Assembly: GCA_023435435.1 (NCBI GenBank)
Contig: JAEYRW010000065.1
Location: 1-31,642, forward strand
Length of the DNA stretch: 31,642 nucleotides
Source: Bacillota bacterium
GTDB taxonomy: Bacteria; Bacillota; Clostridia; Christensenellales; Aristaeellaceae
Direction: 5' to 3'
In this document: in pieces, positions 7,075 to 14,016 of the stretch
How positions within the stretch are numbered: position 1 is the stretch's first letter
Layout: the number at the start of each line of letters is the position of its first letter
Notes under the pieces: generated by a model
Database searches by the model: none
Seen by the model: only the letters and a program-made list of their open reading frames with translations
What the model was told of the DNA's origin: nothing
Translations under genes and position numbers: made by a program

Positions 7075-8006
7075 ACGCCACTCTCCAGATATTTGATTTC
7101 ATCCGCGGCAAGGGGAATTTCCAGCGCGCGGATGCTGTCCTCGTATTGCTCGATCTTCGTGTAGGCGCACAGCGCGCTGGTTTTCAGGGGATGGTTCAGC
7201 ACGTAGGCCAGCGCGATCGCGGACGCGGAAACGCCGTATTTTTTCCCAAGCTCCACGGCGCGCGCGGCGCGGCGTGCGTTTTCGGGAAGGTGGGTGTAGT
7301 AATCGGCCACCGTGGGCTTGAAGCCCAGACCGGCCTCGAACTGCGCAAAGTAGCCCTTGCCCTGAGACGCGAATGCCATGATGGGAAAATCGGTTTCCCG
7401 GTACCACATTTCCTCCGTGGCGTTCATGGGCACGTGGGTGATGTCCCTGGTCAGCGGCGGGGTCGTGAGCGCCAGCGAAAAGTGCATCTGGCTCACGGAA
7501 AGCTCCGCGAGACCGTTTTCCTTCGCGAACTCATTGGCCGTCTGAATGCGTCCCACCGTCCAGTTGGACACGCCCACCGCGCGAGCCTTGCCCTCCCGGA
7601 CGAGGGCGTCCAGCGTCGGCACGATCTCCCCGACGGGAATGCGCGGGTCGTCCCGGTGGAGCAGATAGAGGTCCGCGTAGTCGGTTCCGAACGCGCGCAG
7701 GCTCTCCTCCAGATCGAAGCGGATCTCCGCGGGCGAGAGCCGGGAAATGTGCATCTTCCCGCTGTCCGCGGGATAGCAACCCTTCATGCAGACGGTCACG
7801 TCCGGACGGATGCCCCGCTCGCTTATGTACTTCCCAAGCATTTTGTCGCATTCGCCGTCAAAATACATGCGCGCGGTGTCAAAGCTCGCGCCGCCCAGCG
7901 CGCGGTAGCGGTCGAAAATCTCGTCCGCGACCCCCGCGCGGAACGCGTTGACGCCCATGGTGACGGCGGAAAGCCGGACGCCGCCCTGAACCTCGATCCA
8001 TTTCAT
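7071..8006 (-). CDS. Aldo/keto reductase
   Basis: A 311-residue NAD(P)H-dependent TIM-barrel oxidoreductase of the aldo/keto reductase superfamily. The catalytic tetrad can be placed: Asp and Tyr in SFDTARMYFDGECDKMLG, Lys in VTVCMKGCYP and His in DLYLLHRDD. The barrel continues with AVGVSNWTV and ends with FASQGKGYF and SASAIALAYVLN, the usual cofactor-binding end. The substrate is unknown. ATG 8006 follows GGGAGGG; sequence further upstream belongs to the permease gene, which ends 13 bases earlier. It sits between the AEC permease and threonine aldolase in one operon, which suggests a shared small-molecule pathway. Confidence 0.9.
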   Translation of the reverse strand: MKWIEVQGGVRLSAVTMGVNAFRAGVADEIFDRYRALGGASFDTARMYFDGECDKMLGKYISERGIRPDVTVCMKGCYPADSGKMHISRLSPAEIRFDLEESLRAFGTDYADLYLLHRDDPRIPVGEIVPTLDALVREGKARAVGVSNWTVGRIQTANEFAKENGLAELSVSQMHFSLALTTPPLTRDITHVPMNATEEMWYRETDFPIMAFASQGKGYFAQFEAGLGFKPTVADYYTHLPENARRAARAVELGKKYGVSASAIALAYVLNHPLKTSALCAYTKIEQYEDSIRALEIPLAADEIKYLESGV

Positions 8007-8019
8007 AATGACCCTCCCG

Positions 8020-9093
8020 TCACAGGAATTTTGTGATGATGAACATGTAGAGCGGTATGAAGATGAGGGAAAGCGCCGTGGTGAGCGCGATGCCGCCGGC
8101 CGCATATTCCTCGTCCGAGCCGCAGGCGGCCGCGACGATGGGCGTCTGGGCCATGACGGGCATGGCCGCCTGTATGATGAGCGCGTCGCGCATGAGCGTC
8201 GGCACGTTCAGAAATGAAGCGCCAGTCAGGCGCGCCGCGGCGTTCATCAGCAAGACGCAGCCGATGAGAAGCAGCGGCGAGATGACGAACCGGCCGGCGA
8301 TCACCCATTCGTAGGCCTTCATCCAGCGGATGCGCCGGTTCCGCACCATGCGCATGAGAACCATGCCGGTATAGATGAGCGCGAGGGGCGTCACGAGCCG
8401 CCCCACATAGCCCGCCGCGTCGAGAACGAATTTCGGGAGCATCAGGTCCAGCAGGATGACGATCACGCAAAGGAAGAACACGAGCAGCGGCACGGGAAGC
8501 GTCTTTGAAAGCTTCGCGAGCGCCGCCCGGGCGGGCGCGTAGGCGGGATTCACGCGGGCGGCGGCGTCGGCCCTGCGCGCCTTGAGGTACTTGGGAATGG
8601 CGCGGAAGCTGACCTTTTCGGCGGTCAGCGCGCCGTCCTTCTGCATGATGGAAAAGCCGAACGTCCAAAAGAGCGTCGTGTTCGCGATGTAATAAAGCAG
8701 TGTGTAGGGCGTCACGGCCTCCCCGAACAGCGCCTGGGAAACCGGAACGCCGATGAACACCGAGTTCGAGAAGGCGAACATGCAGGTAAACACGCCGATC
8801 ATCCGGCGCGGGAGCCCGACGGCGCGCGCGATGAGGCGGCCGAGGAAAAACGTGAGAAGCATCGAGAGAAACGGGATCAGGATGCCGCCGACGCTGGAGA
8901 TCAGGCTCGCGCGGGTGTAGTTGAGAAACATGTTGTTGATGATCATCGCGGGCAGGGCGATCTTCACCACCAGCCTCGAAACCAGTTCGGAATGCTCATC
9001 CTTGAGCCAGCCGATGGCGTTCAGGAACATGCCGAGTCCGATCATGATGAAAATCGTCAAAACAATTTGCACCGCGCCAAAAACCTGCTCCAT
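8020..9093 (-). CDS. AEC-family membrane transporter
   Basis: A 357-residue integral membrane protein of the auxin efflux carrier (AEC) family, which in bacteria includes permeases for malate, malonate and other organic acids. About ten hydrophobic segments are visible, beginning with VQIVLTIFIMIGLGMFLN and including ALPAMIINNMFLN (the broken-helix region typical of the family), a central polar loop (about residues 160-215) and a second five-helix half ending in LSLIFIPLYMFIITKFL. ATG 9093 has GGAGGTG about 12 bases upstream. It is the first gene of an operon with the reductase and threonine aldolase. Expression may be controlled by premature termination, because a terminator lies between its promoter and its start (9127-9160). 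The substrate is unknown. Confidence 0.9.
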   Translation of the reverse strand: MEQVFGAVQIVLTIFIMIGLGMFLNAIGWLKDEHSELVSRLVVKIALPAMIINNMFLNYTRASLISSVGGILIPFLSMLLTFFLGRLIARAVGLPRRMIGVFTCMFAFSNSVFIGVPVSQALFGEAVTPYTLLYYIANTTLFWTFGFSIMQKDGALTAEKVSFRAIPKYLKARRADAAARVNPAYAPARAALAKLSKTLPVPLLVFFLCVIVILLDLMLPKFVLDAAGYVGRLVTPLALIYTGMVLMRMVRNRRIRWMKAYEWVIAGRFVISPLLLIGCVLLMNAAARLTGASFLNVPTLMRDALIIQAAMPVMAQTPIVAAACGSDEEYAAGGIALTTALSLIFIPLYMFIITKFL

Positions 9094-9126
9094 TTGTAAA
9101 AAAGCACCTCCATGCGCCCGCCGATC

Positions 9127-9160
9127 AAAAAAGCGCCGCCCCGACATCGAGGCGAAGCGC
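9127..9160 (-). terminator. Intrinsic terminator inside the AEC permease leader
   Basis: On the minus strand: GCGC, a TT bulge, CGCCTC, a GATGTC loop, GGGGCG, GCGC, then TTTTTT. It lies about 55-90 bases after the predicted transcription start and 34 bases before the permease ATG, so readthrough is required for expression. An upstream hairpin (GTGACGG/CCGTCAC, 9184-9205) and a GGGC/GCCC hairpin precede it. The leader does not match a riboswitch class I know. Confidence 0.6.
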
Positions 9161-9221
9161 GTTCGCGGGCATCCATTTCGCCCGTGACGGCCCAAGAACC
9201 GTCACACAATCATTGCTGCTT

Positions 9222-9250
9222 ATTATACACGCCCAAAAATCCTTTGTCAA
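9222..9250 (-). promoter_or_regulatory. Consensus promoter of AEC-AKR-aldolase operon
   Basis: On the minus strand, TTGACA (9250-9245) and TATAAT (9227-9222) are both perfect and separated by exactly 17 bases. The predicted start is near 9215, giving a leader of about 120 bases. Confidence 0.85.
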
Positions 9251-9321
9251 CGAACGATGCCGGATTACCATCCCCAAAACACCGGCCCGTCCGAGAGAAC
9301 GGCCCGCCAAAAACGCAGATT

Positions 9322-9355
9322 CGGATCGTCCGGGGCCGGGGTCCCGGACGATCCG
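9322..9355 (-). terminator. Long hairpin ending the ruvX-DUF1292 transcript
   Basis: A perfect 13-bp stem CGGATCGTCCGGG/CCCGGACGATCCG with an eight-base loop. On the minus strand it is followed by AATCTGCGTTTTT, so the T-run starts about seven bases after the stem. It is about 100 bases downstream of the DUF1292 stop. Termination is probable but the distant T-run is atypical. Confidence 0.5.
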
Positions 9356-9387
9356 ACGGTAAAAAAGATCAACTTTACACCCAGTAC

Positions 9388-9440
9388 GGGATTCTTAAGG
9401 GACATTGTCCCTTAAGCGGGGTCCCGGCGGCAGAGCCCCC
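9388..9440 (-). repeat. 3'-end palindromic element, copy 2 (after DUF1292)
   Basis: On the minus strand, a GC-rich segment is followed by the perfect hairpin CTTAAGGGAC/GTCCCTTAAG with a three-base loop and the suffix AATCCCG. The 25 bases at 9388-9412 match 61-85 at 23 positions. Like copy 1, it starts just after a minus-strand stop codon (9452), with the core GACAATGTCCCTT at plus positions 9397-9409. Confidence 0.6.
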
Positions 9441-9451
9441 GGGCTTTTCCC

Positions 9452-9757
9452 TCACTCCTCTTCGTCAGCCTCGGCGATCTTAAGGTACTCCTCGAAGACC
9501 TCGTCGAGCTCGGCCTCGTCTTCAATGGTTTCGTAGACGTCCTCGCCGGACTCCTCATCGGTTCCGATGCGCATGATGACCAGTTCATCCTCGCCGACGT
9601 CCTCCATGGGCTCGGCGGGCGCGAGGCAGATGTAGGCGTTCCCCTTGTGCTCGAGCGTCATGATATGCTCGAATTTCAATGTGTTGCCATCCTCGTCGAA
9701 GAGCTCGACGAGATTCTCCTGTTCCATGTCCATGTCATGATTGTGCTCGTCCGCCAT
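9452..9757 (-). CDS. Internal start giving a free DUF1292 protein
   Basis: Within the fused frame, ATG 9757 is preceded on the minus strand by AGGAAAGAGG, with eight bases between GAGG and ATG, an ideal ribosome binding site. It would give a 101-residue acidic DUF1292 (YrzB-like) protein starting MADEHNHDM. The His/Asp-rich start resembles a native N-terminus rather than the middle of a domain. Whether the fusion, the short form or both are made cannot be decided here. Confidence 0.6.
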   Translation of the reverse strand: MADEHNHDMDMEQENLVELFDEDGNTLKFEHIMTLEHKGNAYICLAPAEPMEDVGEDELVIMRIGTDEESGEDVYETIEDEAELDEVFEEYLKIAEADEEE

Positions 9758-10219
9758 ACGAAAAACCTCTTTCCTCAATGGGATTTCATCCTTGTTATGA
9801 TCTGTCTCGCGCCAGCCTCCGGCGTCCATGAAGGATTGGAGGATGTAGCACGCGGCAAGCTTGTCGATGACCTCTTTGCGTTTTTCCCGGCGAACGCCGC
9901 CCTCGATGAGGGTACGCGCGGCGCTTTTCGTCGTCATGCGCTCATCCTGATAGCGGACGTTCAGCCCGGCGGCGGAGAGCCTCTCGCCGAACGCGCGGCT
10001 GTGCAAAGCCTGGGGGCCTTCGGAACCGTCCATGTTCCGGGGAAGTCCGACCAAAATCCGATCGGTGGCGTAGCCCTTCGCGAGGGCGCACACGCGCGTT
10101 ACATCGTTTTCAATCCCCTTGGTGAAGATGGTCTCGACGCCCTGGGCGGTGATGTCCAGAGGGTCCGTCACCGCAACGCCGATCCGGCGTTCGCCGACAT
10201 CCAGGCACAATACGCGCAT
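9452..10219 (-). CDS. ruvX: RuvX/YqgF resolvase domain fused in frame to DUF1292 (YrzB-like)
   Basis: The 255-residue frame joins two proteins usually encoded by neighbouring genes. Residues 1 to about 135 are a YqgF/RuvX RNase H-fold domain, a putative Holliday junction resolvase also linked to rRNA maturation: LDVGERRIGVAVTD (Asp7), ILVGLPRNMDG, YQDERMTTKSA and EVIDKLAACYILQ. Residues 136-154 are a charged linker. Residues 155-255 are the DUF1292 domain (LVELFDEDGNTLKFEHI, then an acidic end), of unknown function. No stop codon separates them, but a strong internal ribosome binding site and ATG exist at the junction (9757), so both a fusion and a free DUF1292 protein may be made. ATG 10219 follows AGGTGG and lies two bases after the preceding stop. 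Confidence 0.85.
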   Translation of the reverse strand: MRVLCLDVGERRIGVAVTDPLDITAQGVETIFTKGIENDVTRVCALAKGYATDRILVGLPRNMDGSEGPQALHSRAFGERLSAAGLNVRYQDERMTTKSAARTLIEGGVRREKRKEVIDKLAACYILQSFMDAGGWRETDHNKDEIPLRKEVFRMADEHNHDMDMEQENLVELFDEDGNTLKFEHIMTLEHKGNAYICLAPAEPMEDVGEDELVIMRIGTDEESGEDVYETIEDEAELDEVFEEYLKIAEADEEE

Positions 10220-10221
10220 CG

Positions 10222-11166
10222 TCACACCACCTTGATGCACACCTGCGGGCACGCGCGGGCGCAATAGCCGCAGAAGACGCATTTTTCCTGATCGATCTCC
10301 GCCTTGCCGCCGACAATGGAAATCGCGTTCTGATGGCAGCGGGCCGCGCATTTTCCGCAGCCTTCGCACCAGTCGTGCACCATGATGCGGCGCTTCGTGC
10401 CGCGGAGCCCTTCGAGCAGTTCCCGGGCGTTTTCATCGCCTTCAAACACCGCGACGTTGGCGTCGATTTCCTCGACGGACTGCATCCCCACGGCGACGGA
10501 ATCCACCCACGGGGCGCTTGCGGCATAGCGGAGTGCGTCGTAACTCGAGGCGATGAGGTGTCCGCCGCCCAGCGCCTTCATGGCGAAGATGCCCACGCCG
10601 CGGCCATGCGCCTCCTGTAGATACCCTTCCATCAACGCCCGCGAACCATCCTGAATGCCGATGCCCTCGATGTTGATGATGGGGTGGATGACCTCGATTT
10701 CCGGAAAGAACCGCGTTGCGTGGACGCAGCCCGCGTAGTGGGTGCTCACGCCCACCGCGCCCACGTGACCGCGCCGCTTCTGCTCCGTGAGGTAGGCAAG
10801 CGCCTCTTCGTGGCCCCGCAGCGTATAAAGCGATTCCTGTTCATGGAGCATGAACACATCCACATAGTCCCGGCCGAGACCCCGGTACGCCCGCTCGAGC
10901 GCGGATTGGGCGGTCTCCCTGTCGTAGCAGTAGGCCTTCGTACTGACAACATAATCCGACGCCGCGGCAAGCGCACGCCGGATGTGGGGATACGTTTCAT
11001 ATAAATCCGCGGTGTCCAGAAATCGGACACCCCGCTCGTAAGCGTACAGGAGAAGCCGCGCGCCCGCCGCGGGGGAGAGATTTTTTTGCATCGGCGCCAT
11101 GGTAAGCGTGCCGAAGCAAAGGCGCGAGACAGCGATTCCCGTGCGGCCCAATTTGGCCATTTCCAT
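10222..11166 (-). CDS. Aldo/keto reductase with C-terminal 2x[4Fe-4S] ferredoxin domain
   Basis: Residues 1 to about 255 form an aldo/keto reductase barrel: LGRTGIAVSRLCFGTL, FLDTADLYETYPHI (Asp, Tyr), VVSTKAYCYD (Lys) and DVFMLHEQE (His). Residues 262-314 carry two four-cysteine clusters, Cys267/270/273/277 (CEGCGKCAARC) and Cys296/299/302/306 (CVFCGYCARACP), typical of bacterial 2[4Fe-4S] ferredoxins. Such fused proteins are common in anaerobes and are presumed to pass electrons between ferredoxin-type centres and the barrel; the substrate is unknown. The ATG follows the ireB stop with no gap (TAGATG), and ruvX starts two bases after its own stop, so it is embedded in a housekeeping operon. 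Confidence 0.9.
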   Translation of the reverse strand: MEMAKLGRTGIAVSRLCFGTLTMAPMQKNLSPAAGARLLLYAYERGVRFLDTADLYETYPHIRRALAAASDYVVSTKAYCYDRETAQSALERAYRGLGRDYVDVFMLHEQESLYTLRGHEEALAYLTEQKRRGHVGAVGVSTHYAGCVHATRFFPEIEVIHPIINIEGIGIQDGSRALMEGYLQEAHGRGVGIFAMKALGGGHLIASSYDALRYAASAPWVDSVAVGMQSVEEIDANVAVFEGDENARELLEGLRGTKRRIMVHDWCEGCGKCAARCHQNAISIVGGKAEIDQEKCVFCGYCARACPQVCIKVV

Positions 11167-11430
11167 CTATTTCTCGTGATTCTCCAGATAATACCGCACA
11201 AATTCTTCCAGCAGTTCGTCCCGTTCCAGGCGACGAATGAGGGAACGGGCATTGTTGTAGCTGGTTATGTACGTGGGGTCGCCGGAGATCAGGTAGCCGA
11301 CGATCTGCATGATGGGATCGTGACCCTTGGCTTTCAACGCCTGATAAACCACCCGGATGATTTCCTCTGCGGATTCGGGGGTATTATCGGGTAACCTGAA
11401 GTTCCGTGTCTCTCCCATTCTGCCGTCCAT
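11167..11430 (-). CDS. ireB: IreB / YrzL family regulatory protein (UPF0297)
   Basis: The 87-residue product matches the UPF0297 family: NFRLPDNTPESAEEIIRVVY, ALKAKGHDPIMQIVGYLISG and DPTYITSYNNARSLIRRLERDEL. In Enterococcus faecalis IreB is phosphorylated near its N-terminus by the Ser/Thr kinase IreK and regulates cell-wall stress and cephalosporin resistance; in Bacillus the homologue YrzL is encoded next to ruvX and yrzB. A threonine at residue 8 is the nearest N-terminal candidate phosphosite here. No IreK-like kinase gene is in the window. ATG 11430 follows AAAGGCGG; a later ATG (residue 5) is possible. It has its own promoter overlapping the end of the upstream permease gene. Confidence 0.92.
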   Translation of the reverse strand: MDGRMGETRNFRLPDNTPESAEEIIRVVYQALKAKGHDPIMQIVGYLISGDPTYITSYNNARSLIRRLERDELLEEFVRYYLENHEK

Positions 11431-11475
11431 AGCGCACCGCCTTTCCGAAAAACCTAACGCGCAAAACTTAATGCT

Positions 11476-11504
11476 AGTATAGCACAAAGGAAGGCGAATA
11501 TCAA
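11476..11504 (-). promoter_or_regulatory. Promoter of ireB operon
   Basis: On the minus strand, TTGATA (11504-11499) and TATACT (11481-11476) are separated by 17 bases. The -35 box overlaps the stop codon of the AI-2E permease gene, so ireB-AKR-ruvX can be expressed apart from the upstream genes. Confidence 0.7.
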
Positions 11505-12526
11505 TTCCCCACGCCGGATTCTACAAAAACTCTAACGCACGTTCGAATTAAAATGAGCACCGGCAGGGCGAGCAGCATTCCCATGACGCCCTTGTACGCC
11601 CCGGCCGCATAGAGCGCGACGATGACGAAGGCCGAGGAAAAGCCCGTGACGCCCCCCATGACGCGGGGGGAAATGACGAGACCGTCGATCTGCTGCACCG
11701 CAACCAGAACCGCCACGGCGGCCACCGCGCAGGGGAGATCCACCGTCAGCGCCGCGAGGGTGACGGGCACGCACGCGAGCACGGGCCCGAAATAGGGAAT
11801 GACGTTGAGAATGCCCGTGAGCATGCCCAGCCCCACGCCCGCCGGAACGCGCGCCGCGGCCAGTCCCGCCGCCGAAAGCGCGCCAACCATGAGGGAGATC
11901 ATCATCTGGCCCTTGAGGTACATCCGCAGTTCCCGCTGCGCCGACGCGCACGCGCGCACCACCCGCTCCCGGAAGGGAAGGGGCACGAGCAGCTCGAGCC
12001 GCAGTTGGAGCCGCTCCCTGTCGCGGAGAATGAAGTAGCTGATTGTGATGACGATGACGAGCCGGGCGGTCGTCGCCGCGACGCGGGCCGCATAGGCGGT
12101 GAGCTGAAAGGCGAGTCCTTCAAAGCGCGCCTGCACAGACGCGGACAGGGAACCGAAGGAAATGCCGAGCGCGCCGAGGGCGGATTGCGCCCCGTCGAGA
12201 AGCCGGCGCAGGGATATGATCATCGCCGGAAGGGAAGCGTATAGATCGGCCAGCGGCCCCGTTACCGCCGGAATGAGCAGCAGAAGCACCAGCGCAACGA
12301 TTAAAAAGGCCGAAAGGACGGCCAGAAGCGACGCCCAGGCGCGGCCCACTTTTTTTTCATAGCGATGCGCGAGGGGCTCAAGCACAAACGCCGCGGCGCC
12401 CGCTTCCGCGAGCAGCCGCAGGACGGACACCGCGACGCCCCGAAACAGGACGAGCGTCGCAAAAAGAACAAAAATTGCGACGGACGTCCGCAGGGCGCGG
12501 GCCGGAATGCGCTTGAGCCGCTGCAT
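11501..12526 (-). CDS. AI-2E family membrane permease (YrrI-like)
   Basis: A 341-residue polytopic membrane protein of the AI-2E transporter family (PF01594-like), a group covering putative exporters, including some sodium/proton antiporters; most members have no known substrate. Around seven to eight hydrophobic segments are visible, with the large extracytoplasmic loop at about residues 90-150, an LRDRERLQ segment after the helix VIVITISYFIL, and the conserved C-terminal part GILNVIPYFGPVLACVP and VQQIDGLVISPRVMG. In Bacillus a member of this family (YrrI) is encoded beside the yrzL cluster, as here. ATG 12526 lies six bases after the stop of a 54-residue gene. Confidence 0.9.
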   Translation of the reverse strand: MQRLKRIPARALRTSVAIFVLFATLVLFRGVAVSVLRLLAEAGAAAFVLEPLAHRYEKKVGRAWASLLAVLSAFLIVALVLLLLIPAVTGPLADLYASLPAMIISLRRLLDGAQSALGALGISFGSLSASVQARFEGLAFQLTAYAARVAATTARLVIVITISYFILRDRERLQLRLELLVPLPFRERVVRACASAQRELRMYLKGQMMISLMVGALSAAGLAAARVPAGVGLGMLTGILNVIPYFGPVLACVPVTLAALTVDLPCAVAAVAVLVAVQQIDGLVISPRVMGGVTGFSSAFVIVALYAAGAYKGVMGMLLALPVLILIRTCVRVFVESGVGN

Positions 12527-12532
12527 CCGTCC

Positions 12533-12697
12533 TTACCTGAAGTAGTGTTCGGCCATGCGGGCCGCCCTGCGCCCGGCCTTGACGGCCCTTACGCGCATCT
12601 GACGGCGCATCGCCGGGTCCATCGTGACCAGCGTGACGGCCGTCGCCGCGCCCATAAACGCGCCCAGCGCGACCGCGCCAAAACCATGCATCCTCAT
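12533..12697 (-). CDS. Small 54-residue membrane protein
   Basis: A short gene between the PRC-barrel and AI-2E permease genes. It has a clear ribosome binding site (GGAGGTG, with a spacer of about five bases) and its start falls two bases after the upstream stop. The product has one hydrophobic glycine/alanine-rich N-terminal segment (residues about 5-25, FGAVALGAFMGAATAV) and a very basic tail (RRQMRVRAVKAGRRAARMAE). This is like the YtxH-type small membrane proteins of Bacillota, which often sit near envelope-stress genes. No function can be assigned, but the tight packing and the ribosome binding site make it a real gene. Confidence 0.75.
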   Translation of the reverse strand: MRMHGFGAVALGAFMGAATAVTLVTMDPAMRRQMRVRAVKAGRRAARMAEHYFR

Positions 12698-12699
12698 TG

Positions 12700-13137
12700 T
12701 CACACCTCCGAATCGATGAGAGCCTCCGGGATCACGACGCGGCGGTTTTCGGCGTCGTAGGCATAGTCGCCGACGCGCACCTCGCCCCGCGCGAGATCCT
12801 CCAGGTAGCCAAGCGAAAGGATCAGATTTGTCACCGTCAGGCTCACCTCGTCAATTTCCGCGCCGACCACCGCGCCGAGCCTGCGCCCGGCGGTGGAAAC
12901 GGCCCTGAGAAACAGCGGGTTGGGCTTGATGCGCACGCGCTCGCCCATTTCGTCCGCGATGATGGCTCGGGAGCCGATGACCGAGACGCGCTCTGCGTCG
13001 ATGAACCGAACGCCCCTGATTCCCGCGTCGACCCAGATGCCGTCCATGCGTTTCAAGTCGCCGGAGAGGCAAACCTGGATCACGCGCCCGACGGTGCGGG
13101 CATCCACCACGACGCTCATGCCGCGCAGCGACCGCAT
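12700..13137 (-). CDS. PRC-barrel domain protein (YrrD-like)
   Basis: About 145 residues with two PRC-barrel-type beta segments: MRSLRGMSVVVDARTVGRVIQV at the start and a second repeat around EVSLTVTNLILSLGYLEDLARGEVRVGDYAYD. PRC-barrel proteins are small RNA- or protein-binding modules; the Bacillus YrrD family sits in the same neighbourhood as yrrI. The start is uncertain: ATG 13137 is chosen because the family usually begins M(K/R)xLxxxxG, but an in-frame TTG at 13146 has a better-spaced AAAGGCGG. It is the first gene of the unit PRC-barrel, 54-residue peptide, AI-2E permease, with stop and next start nearly touching. No convincing promoter was found in 13147-13243. Confidence 0.8.
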   Translation of the reverse strand: MRSLRGMSVVVDARTVGRVIQVCLSGDLKRMDGIWVDAGIRGVRFIDAERVSVIGSRAIIADEMGERVRIKPNPLFLRAVSTAGRRLGAVVGAEIDEVSLTVTNLILSLGYLEDLARGEVRVGDYAYDAENRRVVIPEALIDSEV

Positions 13138-13243
13138 ATTCCTCAACCGACCGCCGCCTTTCGCCGTGATATAGTATTGATCCCAGCTTCGCGCGCGAAC
13201 CCTGCCAATTTGAGGCGACGATGAGAAATATCATTTGACCGGC

Positions 13244-13272
13244 TTGACACAGCTTCGACATGGATATAAGAT
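13244..13272 (+). promoter_or_regulatory. Promoter of two-component system
   Basis: TTGACA (13244-13249) and TAAGAT (13267-13272) are separated by 17 bases. The start is expected near 13279, about 30 bases before the response-regulator ATG. Confidence 0.75.
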
Positions 13273-13308
13273 AAAATCAACGCGAATGAAAAGAAGGGAA
13301 GTGATCAA

Positions 13309-14016
13309 ATGGAAGATTTCCGCGGCGGCTACCGCATATTGGTGGCGGACGACGACGTCAACGTACACCAGAGCCTGAACGCGTATTTCAAGCGCGAGGG
13401 ATACCAGATGCTGTCCGCCTACGACGGTGAGGAAGCGCTTTCATTTGTCAAAAAATATCGCCCGGACATCATGCTTCTGGACATCATGATGCCAAAGATG
13501 GACGGGCTGATCGTGTGCCGCGAAACGCGAAAAGAGTCGAATATCCCGATCATCATGCTCACCGCCAAGGGCGAAGAGTTCGACAAGCTGCTTGGCCTCG
13601 AGTTGGGCGCGGATGATTATATTACAAAGCCGTTCAGCCCCCGGGAAGTTCTGGCGCGGGTAAAGGCCGTGCTCCGGCGCATCCACGAAATGAAGGAGGT
13701 CGGCAAGGGCTCGCACCTGGTGGCTGGGAACCTCGACATCGACATGAGCGCGTTCATCGTCAAGCTCAACGGCAAAATCGTGCCCTGCACGCCCAAGGAG
13801 ATCGAGATTCTCTGGACGCTGGCGAGCAATCCGGGCCTCGTGTTCAGCCGGGAGCACCTGCTCCAGAGCATCTGGGGCTATGATTTCCTGGGCGACACCC
13901 GCGCGGTGGACAGCCACATCAAAAGGATCCGCGCGAAGCTTTGCATTGACGGAAACGACTGGGACATCAAGACGGTCTGGGGCGTGGGGTACAGGTTTGA
14001 AATAGGCGAGGCTTGA
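13309..14016 (+). CDS. OmpR/PhoB-type response regulator
   Basis: A 235-residue transcription regulator. The receiver domain (residues 8-125) has the acidic pocket DDD at 14-16, phospho-acceptor Asp58 (LLDIMMP), the switch Thr85 (MLTAK) and Lys107 (ITKPF). A short linker leads to a winged-helix DNA-binding domain (about 135-232) with TPKEIEILWTLASNPG, REHLLQSIWGYDFLGDTRAVDSHIKRIRAKL and the terminal wing KTVWGVGYRFE. This is a standard PhoP/WalR/ResD-like layout and the target genes are unknown. ATG 13309 follows AGAAGGGAAG. The stop overlaps the kinase start by one base (TGATG), so the pair is translationally coupled. Confidence 0.96.
   Translation: MEDFRGGYRILVADDDVNVHQSLNAYFKREGYQMLSAYDGEEALSFVKKYRPDIMLLDIMMPKMDGLIVCRETRKESNIPIIMLTAKGEEFDKLLGLELGADDYITKPFSPREVLARVKAVLRRIHEMKEVGKGSHLVAGNLDIDMSAFIVKLNGKIVPCTPKEIEILWTLASNPGLVFSREHLLQSIWGYDFLGDTRAVDSHIKRIRAKLCIDGNDWDIKTVWGVGYRFEIGEA

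Noticed and set aside
9127..9220. Fluoride, ZTP or guanidine riboswitch in the AEC leader
   Set aside because: None of the conserved sequence blocks I know for these classes can be found; only a generic terminator layout is supported.
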